A stretch of 64,000 bases of DNA from Streptomyces uncialis (lineage in GTDB: Bacteria > Actinomycetota > Actinomycetes > Streptomycetales > Streptomycetaceae), in assembly GCF_001905345.1 (NCBI RefSeq), contig NZ_LFBV01000006.1:186001-250000 (forward strand), in the 5' to 3' direction. The notes below the pieces were generated by a model, which had not been told where the DNA came from, searched no databases, and saw only the letters and a program-made list of their open reading frames with translations. Below, one piece after another: positions 52,032-61,400 of the stretch. How positions within the stretch are numbered: position 1 is the stretch's first letter; each line of letters opens with the position of its first letter. Position numbers and translations under genes: made by a program.

Positions 52032-54316
52032 TGGCAGCGAGGCGCTTCTTGCAGATCGCGCCGGGTAGGCGGGTCGCGCTCAATGGCGTCGAGTGGACGG
52101 TTGACGACGTCCACGGTCAACTCGGCCGGCTCGTCCTCGTGGATGACGACGGCCGCGCGGAGACCCGCTCGTTCCGTTGGCTCATCAACCATGCTGACCT
52201 GCGGCTTCTTCCGGTAGTCGAGTCAGGGCGCCCGCCGCCGGTCGCCCGGCAGCCGAGGACAATGGCCGACTTGACCAAGGACCAGTTAGAGCGGGCCCGG
52301 CTGCGGGCGGCGCACGTGCTGGAGGCCGAGACGGGGTTCCGGGAGGGCCACCCGGCTCGGGCCCTGCCGGGTGAGCCCCGGCCGGCCTACGACCCGGACC
52401 GCACGACGTTGACTCAGCGTCGGTACGCGAAGGCTGCGGAGATAGAGGCGATGCCCCGTCCGGAGGCGGTCCGGTGCGGTCTGCAGCACCTCAGCTACCG
52501 GACGCTGGTACGTCTGTCGGGACTGGCGGGCGACAGTCTCCTGCTGGCCTGCGCAGACGGGCGCTGGACGCGGCGACGCAGCGGGCACCGCACCATCACG
52601 AAGGAGGTCCGGGAGGCGATCTTCGCAGTAAAGGCCGAGTGCGGCCCACGCGCCCGCCTGAGCCAGGGTGCCAAGCACCGGTTGATGCACCAGTACATGC
52701 GTGAGCGGTTCCCGACGTTTCCCACTGAGAAGATTCCTTCACGCTGGACGCTCGCGGCCGTCTGGAAGGAGTGGTTCGGGCCCAGCGGAGCCCGGCCGCG
52801 TTACGGGCGGACGGCGGAGGCGGCCGCGGAGGCCGGGGTCTCCGGCCGGGTGGTGGTCCACAGGCCGGGCCAGGTTCTGGTGCTGGACTCGACCCCGATG
52901 CCGGTGAAGCTGCGCGAGACCGTGTTCGGCGACGCGATCACCGCGACGCTGACCCTCGCACTCGATCTCTACACGCACGGACTGCCGGCCTTCCGGCTCA
53001 CGCTCCAGTCCGACACCTCGGTCGACATCGCGATGCTGCTGCGGGACGTGATGCTGCCGCTTCCGATGCGGGACGGCTGGGGCGAGGACATGGAATGGCC
53101 CTACGCAGGGGTGCCGGCCGAGGTGATCGCCGAGTTCACCGGGCACCGGGTCGCCGCTCTGCCGTTCTTTGCCCCGGAGACAGTCACCACCGACCACGGC
53201 GGCCCCTACAAGAATCACGACCTGGTGGAAGCCGAAACGGAGATCGGCTGCCGGATCCTGCCTGCTCGCGTCCTGCGGCAGACCGACAAGTTCGCGGTCG
53301 AGCGCCAGTTCCTCACCATCCAGACCATGCTCTTCGAGCACCTGCTGGGATTCACCGGCGGTGACGTCGCGGAGCGCGGGGCCGACCCGGAACGCGATGC
53401 GAGCCTCACACTCACGCAAGCCGAGCACATCATCGCGACCTGGATCGTCCAGATCTGGCAGAACCGTAAACTAGGCGAATACGCACCGAGTTGGGCACCG
53501 GGTGAAGACCACAGCCCCAACACCCTGTTCGCTGCCGCCATGGAACAGGGCGGCTTCGACCTGGACTTCCCCGAACCGAGCTTCTACTACAAGGTCCTGC
53601 GCAAACACCACGTGAAGATCCATCCTCGTCGCGGGGTGAAGATCCTCGGGCTCTGGTATCACCACCCGGTCTTCGACGAGCCGCGCTTCCAGCAACCCTC
53701 CGCCCGGGGCGGCAAACACGCGGGCAAGTGGGTTGTCCGCAGTGACCGGAGGGACCGCCGGCAGGTGTTCTTCCAGGACCCTGCCGACCACGAGACCTGG
53801 CACATTCTGCGCTGGAGAGGGCTGCCGCCCGAAGGTGAGATCCCTGCTTTCTCGGACAAGACTGCCGACGCCCTGCTGACACGCGTGAGGGCGAACAAGA
53901 TCAGGATCCATTCCGAGAGCGAGCTCCTGGAACATCTGCTCGGGATCCTCGGCTCGGTCACCCCAGTCGACCAATGGCCCAGCCAGGCCAAGAGGAAGGC
54001 CGGAAAGAAGCAGCGCGTCGCCCAAGCCCGCGAGATCACCCGCGCACAGGCTGCGGCCGCTGACCGCCCCGCCGCACCCGCCATCGCGGATGAGCTAGCT
54101 CCGGCTGAGATGCCCGCGGCCTGGGCCGAGCACGCCCGCACGATCGACCACGCGGTCGACGCCGACCGCCGTCGACGACGCGAAGAAGCCCTCGCCGACG
54201 TCAAGCCCGTGGCCCCGGCAACGCTGCAGGAGGCCCTGAACCGGCGTCCCATGTTCCGGCTTCCGCCCCCCGACGACTCGGAAGCCGATACACCTGTCCA
54301 GGAGGACCACACGTGA
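52031..54316 (+). CDS. tnsB: TnsB-like DDE transposase (Mu/Tn552 integrase core)
   Basis: This is a 761-residue transposase. The retroviral-integrase-type catalytic triad is visible: Asp286 in VLDSTPM, Asp388 in TTDHGGPYK and Glu424 in KFAVERQF, the last two exactly 35 residues apart as in the D-D-35-E family. An N-terminal DNA-binding part and a C-terminal Mu-type beta-barrel domain (HHVKIHPRRGVKILGLWYHHPVFDEPRF) flank the core. The basic tail after residue 640 should contact TnsC. One rare TTA leucine codon occurs at codon 86. It overlaps tnsA and runs into the tnsC start (GTGACC at 54313). Confidence 0.85.
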   Translation: MAARRFLQIAPGRRVALNGVEWTVDDVHGQLGRLVLVDDDGRAETRSFRWLINHADLRLLPVVESGRPPPVARQPRTMADLTKDQLERARLRAAHVLEAETGFREGHPARALPGEPRPAYDPDRTTLTQRRYAKAAEIEAMPRPEAVRCGLQHLSYRTLVRLSGLAGDSLLLACADGRWTRRRSGHRTITKEVREAIFAVKAECGPRARLSQGAKHRLMHQYMRERFPTFPTEKIPSRWTLAAVWKEWFGPSGARPRYGRTAEAAAEAGVSGRVVVHRPGQVLVLDSTPMPVKLRETVFGDAITATLTLALDLYTHGLPAFRLTLQSDTSVDIAMLLRDVMLPLPMRDGWGEDMEWPYAGVPAEVIAEFTGHRVAALPFFAPETVTTDHGGPYKNHDLVEAETEIGCRILPARVLRQTDKFAVERQFLTIQTMLFEHLLGFTGGDVAERGADPERDASLTLTQAEHIIATWIVQIWQNRKLGEYAPSWAPGEDHSPNTLFAAAMEQGGFDLDFPEPSFYYKVLRKHHVKIHPRRGVKILGLWYHHPVFDEPRFQQPSARGGKHAGKWVVRSDRRDRRQVFFQDPADHETWHILRWRGLPPEGEIPAFSDKTADALLTRVRANKIRIHSESELLEHLLGILGSVTPVDQWPSQAKRKAGKKQRVAQAREITRAQAAAADRPAAPAIADELAPAEMPAAWAEHARTIDHAVDADRRRRREEALADVKPVAPATLQEALNRRPMFRLPPPDDSEADTPVQEDHT

Positions 54317-55596
54317 CCCGAGCCCTCTCTCACGATGATCCGCTGGACGGTCTGCCTTCACGAGCCAGGATCGCCGAGCTGATCCTGGGCAGCCGCCCGC
54401 CCCTCGACACCTACGTTGGCTGGCAGCACTACCGCACCCACTACGAACTACTCGTCCCCGCTCCGACGATCTCCCCGCAAAAGTGGTCGATGCTCCCTGA
54501 GAGCCGCCGGTACGACTACGACCTCTACCGGGAGCTGACGAACGCGAACCTCCCGCTGCAGGACACCCCCATGCATGACAAGGTCGGCAAGCTGATCCGG
54601 CGCCGGTTGAGCGGCAACACGAGGTAGAAGAACGACCCGACCCGCGCCGGCGTCATGATCAGCGGCTGGGGCAACTACGGCAAGACCGCGTCTGTTTGCT
54701 CAGCCGGGGCCGTCTTCGAAAAGCAGTGGCTTGAACTCCACAGCTACCTCAACCCCCAGGCTCTGCCGGGCACCCGCGATCTCCACGCACCGGTCGTCTA
54801 TGTCTCGACCCCGGTGACAGCAACGCCGAAAAGCCTTTGCACGTCGATCTTAGGCTTCTTCCGGGCCCCGACGCGCAAGTCGGCCACGCTGCCGGAACTG
54901 GTACGGCAGGTCGCCGACTCCCTTTACGACCATGGCGTCAAAGCTCTGATTCTGGACGACATCAGCCGGCTGCGGATGCACAGAGCCGACGACCAGGACG
55001 TCCTCGACCTGATGCGGGCCCTTATGAGCCTGGACGTCACTCTGATCCTGACCGGCGTCAACATCTCCGGCATCGGGCTGCTGCGTGAGGCCAAGTGGAA
55101 CAAGAAGACCCGGCAATGGGAGATGCCACCGCTGGAGTCGACCCGCATCCACGGTTTGGAGGTCACCCAGACGGAACACCGCTTCGAGCTCATCGAGATC
55201 GACCGGTTCCGCTACACGACCCCGAAACAGATCGCGGCCTTCGTCAATCACCTGAAGGGAATCGAGAAGCACCTGCGGCTGATGAACGCGACGCAGGGCA
55301 TGCTCACCGGCGGCGGTATGCCGGAGTACTTGATGCGTCGCACCGGCGGTGTCATCGGCCTGCTGGGACGCCTGCTCGAAGACGGCGCCCAGGAAGCAAT
55401 GGACTCCGGGAAGGAAATGATCGACGAGAGCCTGCTGGACGAGATCGTGCTCCGGCGGGACGAGCCCGAACAGCCGCCGGACGAGCCCGTCATTCCGGCC
55501 GCCCCGCGGACCGCCGTCAAGAAGCCCACGCAGGCGAAACGACCCCGGAACACCGTTTTCGATGACCCTGGCCCCGCTGCCCGCGCGGGCGCCTGA
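54313..55596 (+). pseudogene. tnsC: TnsC/TniB-like AAA ATPase interrupted by an in-frame TAG
   Basis: Read through, this is a 427-codon gene. Codons 1-104 encode the N-terminal part (TYVGWQHYRTHYELLVP... KVGKLIRRRLSGNTR). TAG at 54625-54627 stops translation. The same frame then continues with KNDPTRAGVMISGWGNYGKTAS, whose Walker A GWGNYGKT (residues 118-125) is the heart of the ATPase, through Walker B KALILDDISRL to the normal C-terminus. There is no frameshift, only the stop. The ATG at 54655 could restart translation but lacks a ribosome-binding site and leaves only three residues before Walker A. A TTA codon lies at 54850. The element may be immobile, or may need readthrough or reinitiation. 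Confidence 0.8.
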
Positions 55597-55609
55597 CGGA
55601 GAAGCCACG

Positions 55610-57460
55610 ATGCATCCACTGCCCCGGAATCTCGAACCTGCCTCAGGAGAGTCCCTTGTCAGCTACCTGCTTCGGCTAGGGCATCGCCTCAGCCTCCCGC
55701 CTCTGCAACTGATCCGTGCGGCGGGCTGGACCGATCGCGTCCAAGCCCATCACATCCCAGGCAGTCTGCTGCTGAATCTCACCGGGCCGGAGGCCCAAGG
55801 ATTCGCCCGACTGACCCGCCAGACAGCCGAGGAAGTGTCGGCACTGACACTGACACAGTGGCGAGACCGGTATCCCCCCATCGCCTGGTCTTCCGTGTCC
55901 GGACCGGGACCGGGACAGAGGCCGGACCCATGGCTCTTCGTCGGCTCCCCACGGTATTGCCCCACCTGTCTGGCGGGCGACTGCACCCCAGCCCAGCGAT
56001 TCCACGGCGGTCCCTGGCGCAAGCTATGGCACCTACCCTTTGTCTTCAGCTGCGTAGAACACCAGACCTATCTGGAAGCAAGCTGCCCGCGCTGTGGGCA
56101 GCCGCGCGCCATATCAGGGCGCCTGATTGAGCGGGCCAACGATCACACCCTGCACCCAGCGCAATGCCGGTGGACGATCGGCACCCCAACCCGGAAACGA
56201 AAGTCCCGCGCCTGCGGCGGCAGACTCGATCAGCGAGTTGCTACAGATCCTTACCGTCGGCCACACCCAACATCGGACATCCTTCGGTTCCAGCAGTCCC
56301 TGCTTGCCCGCCTAGAACCGCTGACTCCGGCCTCGGACGCATCCGAGTACTTCACTGATCTCCGGCTGGCCACCGCACTGATCGCTACTACTTGGCCAGT
56401 AGGGCAACATCTTCTCGACACCACCTTCACCGGGCATGTGGCCGCGTACGTCCACTCCGCTTCAGGGAATTCGAGTACCAGCAACGATTTGCAGCACTCT
56501 CGCTTGCGCGATGTACCGCCCCGTGACCCGATCGCCTGTGCCGGACTCCGACGCGCCGCACACGCCTTACTCGAAGCAGACGATCTGTCCGAACACCTTT
56601 CCCACATCGTCCACACCCCCGGGGAACGGCCGACACGTACGCCCTGGGTACGCATCTACGCCCGACATGAAAACTCGTGCTCACCGCGATTCCGAGACGC
56701 AGCCGAACCCCTGACCCGCACCTACCGCAAAATCGGCGGCCCACAGGGATTCCGAGCACCACTGCGGGACGACTACCGACCAGAACACATCCCCGCATAC
56801 CTGGAACTGGACTGGTATGAAAGATACTTCGCACCTATTACCGGCATTGCCCCGAAGGTGCTACGCCGAACCGCTGCAGTCCGGCTCGTCCAATGGGCCA
56901 TAGGCGGACCTCTCGACGAGGCCGCGGCCTACCTCGGCATCACCCCAAGCCTGGTGCGGTTCAGAACCAACACCGACTTCAAACGCTGGGAGCGCGCAGG
57001 ACGCAGTCCAGCCGAGTTCGAACGAGTCCTCCGCGAACTCGGTGCCGAACTCCGAGCACCCCGGCGACCACTCATCGACTACCAGCGCCGACGCGAGGCG
57101 CTCAGGGACTGGTCCCTTCCTCCGGATGAATGGGACGCCCTGGTCAGCGAGTTGCCACCGCTTCCCGGCCCCATCCGGCCACCGGTCGGCGACCGCAAAC
57201 GCCAGGACGCCTCCGTCTACATCTGGGTACAGGTCACACAAGGCGAGCACCTCTTCGCCCCACGCCCCATCGAGGCCGAACAGCCTCAAGACGTCCAACG
57301 CGAATGGGCTCTTCGCCGCAACACCACCTGGTATAACCTCGTCCGGCCAAATACCTTTCGACACTATGCCGACCTACGGAAACTCCTCGCCGGATATGCC
57401 CAACAGCTCGCCCGGGGCATCGACTCGGGTACAGGCGGGTCATTTACAGTCAACCAATAG
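55610..57460 (+). CDS. tniQ: TniQ-family transposition target-selection protein
   Basis: This is a 616-residue protein. The N-terminal TniQ domain opens LEPASGESLVSYLLRLGHRLSLPPLQLIRAAGW. Zinc knuckles are CPTCLAGDCTPAQRFHGGPWRKLWHLPFVFSCVEH and CPRCGQPRA (about residues 120-180). The C-terminal half has a helix-turn-helix-like region (LDEAAAYLGITPSLVRFRTNTDFKRW). TniQ/TnsD proteins link the TnsC filament to the target DNA. The ATG at 55610 has GGAG nine bases upstream, 13 bases after the tnsC stop. One in-frame TTA leucine codon lies at 56567. G/C use at third positions is weaker than in the arg genes, as expected for acquired DNA. Confidence 0.85.
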   Translation: MHPLPRNLEPASGESLVSYLLRLGHRLSLPPLQLIRAAGWTDRVQAHHIPGSLLLNLTGPEAQGFARLTRQTAEEVSALTLTQWRDRYPPIAWSSVSGPGPGQRPDPWLFVGSPRYCPTCLAGDCTPAQRFHGGPWRKLWHLPFVFSCVEHQTYLEASCPRCGQPRAISGRLIERANDHTLHPAQCRWTIGTPTRKRKSRACGGRLDQRVATDPYRRPHPTSDILRFQQSLLARLEPLTPASDASEYFTDLRLATALIATTWPVGQHLLDTTFTGHVAAYVHSASGNSSTSNDLQHSRLRDVPPRDPIACAGLRRAAHALLEADDLSEHLSHIVHTPGERPTRTPWVRIYARHENSCSPRFRDAAEPLTRTYRKIGGPQGFRAPLRDDYRPEHIPAYLELDWYERYFAPITGIAPKVLRRTAAVRLVQWAIGGPLDEAAAYLGITPSLVRFRTNTDFKRWERAGRSPAEFERVLRELGAELRAPRRPLIDYQRRREALRDWSLPPDEWDALVSELPPLPGPIRPPVGDRKRQDASVYIWVQVTQGEHLFAPRPIEAEQPQDVQREWALRRNTTWYNLVRPNTFRHYADLRKLLAGYAQQLARGIDSGTGGSFTVNQ

Positions 57461-57605
57461 TCCGACGCGTTCAGAGCGTGACCTGCCCACCAAGAATTCC
57501 GGTTACAGCGTTGCAGGCAGGGCTCGCACGCGTCACAGAGAGAAAGCAGTACTGCTCCGGCCACGACCTGGCCAAGGCATTCTCACTCGTCACGAAACTT
57601 CGAGG

Positions 57606-58421
57606 TTAATGAGGGTGGCTTGCTGCCAGGTCGTTGAGCACGGCGTTTACTGTGGACCAGCAGAGGTCGGCCGTGTCGAAGTCTGCGCTGTGTTTGGCTC
57701 GCTTTTCCGCGAGGGGGTGGACCAGGTTGCGGTAGGTCCGTAGCAGGTCCGAAGCCATTTTTGCGTCTTGGTCGATCCACTGGTTGGTGTGGGCATGCTG
57801 AATGAGGTCCTGCAGCCGGGTGTCGCGGGCGGGGCGGGTCAGCGGCACGGTTGCGTTTCTGACGTCGGCGGCGTGGACGAGGACGCCTTCGAGGAGGCTC
57901 CCGAGCATGATGACAGCGGAGGTGTAGGCGCCGTGTTCTTGGCAGATGCGGGCTTCGTCGAGGCGAAGTTGAACGGCGCGAGCCAGGTCGGGATCGGAGA
58001 CGATGTCTGTGATGGCCACCTTCAGCTGTACGCGCTGCGGGCGAGGGGGTTCGTCGGGGTCGTACTCGATGAGGAACGGCTGCCCCTTGCGGTAGTCGAT
58101 GCGGCGGCCTTCGAGGGCGAGGACTTCCTGGAGGCGCTGGATGACGGCGTCGTAGTCGGCCGGTTGTTGTTGGTATTCCCGTCGGTTGGCCAGGCGCAGG
58201 ATGACGCGCTCGGTGTCTCCTGTCTGGTCTTCCTGCCGTTCGCACAGGATGGTGTGGACCCAGCGGTGGCGAGGGCTTCCGTCGTGGTCGGGGACGTCTT
58301 CCCAGCCGGCCCGGCGGAGGAATGGAGCCAGTTCCCAGCCCGCTCGGCGTTTCATGCCCGGCTCGTCACCGCAGATCATGGCGGCCAGTTCTTCAAGGGT
58401 GCTGTCGTCGAAGTTGTCCAT
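57606..58421 (-). CDS. HEPN-like protein coupled to the helicase-nuclease
   Basis: This is a 271-residue protein. The N-terminal half contains ELAAMICGDEPGMKRRAGWELAPFLRRAGWEDVPDHDG. The C-terminal half has LRLDEARICQEHGAYTSAVIMLGSLLEGVLVHAA and then DLLRTYRNLVHPLAEKR, giving an R-x6-H pattern like HEPN domains and their DUF4145-type relatives, many of which are RNases in defence or toxin systems. Catalysis is not proven by this motif. The ATG at 58421 lies one base after the helicase stop (TGACATG), so the two are translationally coupled and probably act together. It is convergent with tniQ. Confidence 0.65.
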   Translation of the reverse strand: MDNFDDSTLEELAAMICGDEPGMKRRAGWELAPFLRRAGWEDVPDHDGSPRHRWVHTILCERQEDQTGDTERVILRLANRREYQQQPADYDAVIQRLQEVLALEGRRIDYRKGQPFLIEYDPDEPPRPQRVQLKVAITDIVSDPDLARAVQLRLDEARICQEHGAYTSAVIMLGSLLEGVLVHAADVRNATVPLTRPARDTRLQDLIQHAHTNQWIDQDAKMASDLLRTYRNLVHPLAEKRAKHSADFDTADLCWSTVNAVLNDLAASHPH

Positions 58422-58422
58422 G

Positions 58423-61400
58423 TCAGTGTTCCTCGCTGTCTTCGTCCGGCTCTCCGTCGTAGGGGTCCGCGTCTTCGTCGGGTTCGGCCTCGGCCAGGCC
58501 GACCGGCGTCCAGGGCATGTCAGTCGGCGCGTCATCTATGGATGACTCGCGGACCGTTCGGGGATGGATGCCCAGCTCGGTCAGGCGTTCCCACAGAGGT
58601 TCCAAGGCCTCGTCTGGTGAGAGGGCGAAGGCGCTGCTGCGTATGCGCCAGAACGTCCAGCCGGCGCGGCGAAGCTCCCGCTCGCGCTCGGCGTCGTCGT
58701 GGATCTGCTTCGGGGTGGAGTGGTGAGGGCTTCCGTCGCACTCCACTGCGAGGCGTCCGTGACCTCCGGTGACCACGAGGTCGATGCGTTTCCCGTTGAC
58801 TTCCCACTGGGGCACCACGTCGTAGCCGCGTTCCTTGATGCGCAGGAAGACACGCTGCTCGAAGAGCGAGTCGAAGGGCTCGCAGCGTCGGTCTGCGCTG
58901 ACGTGGGCGGGCTGGTGTGGGTGTGTGTAGGGCGGTGGCGGGCTCACCATGTAGGTGAGCAGGGAGCGCCTCAGGTCTTTGCTGCTGAGCTGGTCGACGG
59001 TCAGGGAATGGAAGAGCCACATCTGGTCGCGGGCCCGGCTGGCGGCCACGTTGAAACGTCGTTCATTGTTCCGGCCGGTCGCGGCGATGACGTTGGCTCC
59101 GTCGACGACCATCGACAGGAGAATGACGTCGCGCTGGTCTCCCTGGAACTGCTCGGGTGTGCCGACGAGGATGCTGTGGCGTTCGCGGGCCGACACGTCG
59201 ATGCGCTGGTCGACGAGGTCCTGTACCAGGCGGGTCTGGTCGCCGTGGCGCAGGATGATCACGCCGATACTGCGGTCGGCGTAGGCAGGGTTCTGGGTGA
59301 GGCGGTGCAGTTCGTTGACGACAGCCTCTGCCTCCGGCCGGTTGATGAGTTTGTCCCGGCGTCCTTCGCAGTACCCTTCGGGCACATGGACGACCTTCAG
59401 CGGCGGGAGGCGGTCGGAGCCGTGCTGGCGCAGCAGGACCAGCTGGTTGTCGGGATAGAACTGCATGGAGGACCATTTGATGATCTCCGGCATGCACCGG
59501 AAGTGCTCGGTGAGACGGATCACTTCAGTGAAGCGGGACTGCAGCAGTTCGTACAAGTTGGACTTGGGGTCGAAGCCTTCGCGCTGCCAGGGTTCGAGGC
59601 CGGCCATGCGCTCGTCGAAGATCTGGGTGATCCGGTCATGCTTGCTGCCGCTGTAGAACGGGGCGCATTGCCGGTCGTCGCCGACGACGATGATGCGGGG
59701 TGCGAGCCAAAGCAACAGCAGGCCGTCCAGGCCCACTTGGCTTGCTTCATCGACGATGACGACGTCGAAGGAGTCCGGCTCTGGACTGATCGTTTCCGCT
59801 ACCTGGTTCAGCGGCATGATCCACGCCGGTACCGCTCCTTGCGCTGTCTGCATGGCTGAGCGCGCGTGACGCTGGTGGCGTTTGCCGTACTCGGTGGTTC
59901 CCTTGCCTGCATTGGCCACGGCGCTGGCGTACGCAGCAAGGGCCTGTTTGTGCTTGGTGGTCATGCGGCTGACGCAATGGAGTGCTGCGCGGTCGCAGAC
60001 CAGCTGTTCCACCAGGTCGTGCAGCCGGCCTTGGATCTGGGCCAGTTCGCCTTCGAGTTGCTCTTCGCGTCCTGGGAGCAGGTGGGTGTCGAGGAAGTCC
60101 TGAGCCTGCCTCCATGCCCAGGCCTGGGGCAGCACGGCGAACCGGGAGCGCCAGTGCGGGGCGAGGGGATCGCCGGCGAAGTCCTTGGCGAGTTCGGGGT
60201 GGGCATCGGCAAGGCACTCGAAGAGTTTCCCGGTCTCGCGCCGGTCTGCCTCACGCTGGTATGCCGCAGCCAGTGCCTCCACCGCCTGCGCGTAGGCCTG
60301 CGCATCACGGGCCGCTACGGCATCCACCGCGCGCTGCAGCTCTTCCACGCCATGCGGGTGAGGCGGCGGAAGACTCTTGAGAAGCTCTTCGAAGCGTTGT
60401 GTTGCGGTCCTGATGTGCAGGAGTTGACGGGCCTGGGCCGTGGCCTGGCGGATGTCGCGCCACTGCTCGGCGGTGGTGACCGGTGTCTGAATGCCGTCGG
60501 CCAGCAGGGTTGCGTGGAGCTGGCGGATGACCTCCACGCAGGTGTCGATGGCCTGCAGGATGACGGCCCTGTCCAGGAGCTCGGACGTCATCAGTTCGGC
60601 GGTGTCCTGTCCGACGGCCGATCCGACGCCGGTCCACCGGCCGCGCAGGGTGCGGGCGTGGGCACGCATCTCCAGTTGCCGTACGACCGCGGTGATGTGC
60701 GCCCGGCTGGCCGGCGCCATGCCTTCTACCCGGCACTGTTCGAGGAGGAATCGGGCTTGCTTGACGACGGCCGGTCGGGGCCATCGCGTGTTCAGTTTTC
60801 CGGTGCGCAGGACGTGTTGCTCCAGATTGCGGCCCGCGATCAGGAACTCCTTCTCCTCGCTTTCAGACAGGCGCGGGATCTCCACTTCCAAGAAGGAGGC
60901 GGCGGCTATCTCGTCGTGGGTCTGCTGTGCACGCTGTGAGGCGTTTCGGATGCTGTCCCACAGCTGCTGCCATCGCTGGGCGATGCCGTCCTGCAGCGCA
61001 CGCGTGGACCAGACATTCGCCTGCCAGGAGGTGGGGTCCGCGGACAACCCGACCCTCTGCAGGGCCTGCTGAGCTCGGTCCAGGAGCGCTTCCAGCACCA
61101 TGAGCCGCGCGTCACCGTGGTCCGCCAGTTCCTGCGCCAGCGGTGTGACCGGCTCGCGGCCGACGGCTTCCTCGGCTTCTTGAAGTTCCGTGATGCGGCG
61201 GGAAACCTCCGTCGAGTCCGGCAGCGTTGCCGGGTCCGGGCAGTACTGGATGCGGGCGTCGAGCATTCCGGGGCCGTGTTGGGCAACCAGCAGCCACAGT
61301 CGCTCAGCTTCGTCCGTGGTCAGGGGCGGGACCTGTGGGGCCTGGACATCCAGGGGCGGCAGCCACTGATATTCAGCTGCGCCGTGTTCCACTGCCTGCA

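Noticed and set aside
57461..57605. Right end of the Tn7-like element directly after tniQ
   Set aside because: I looked for inverted copies of the left GTTGGCA repeats and found none convincing. The end remains unplaced.
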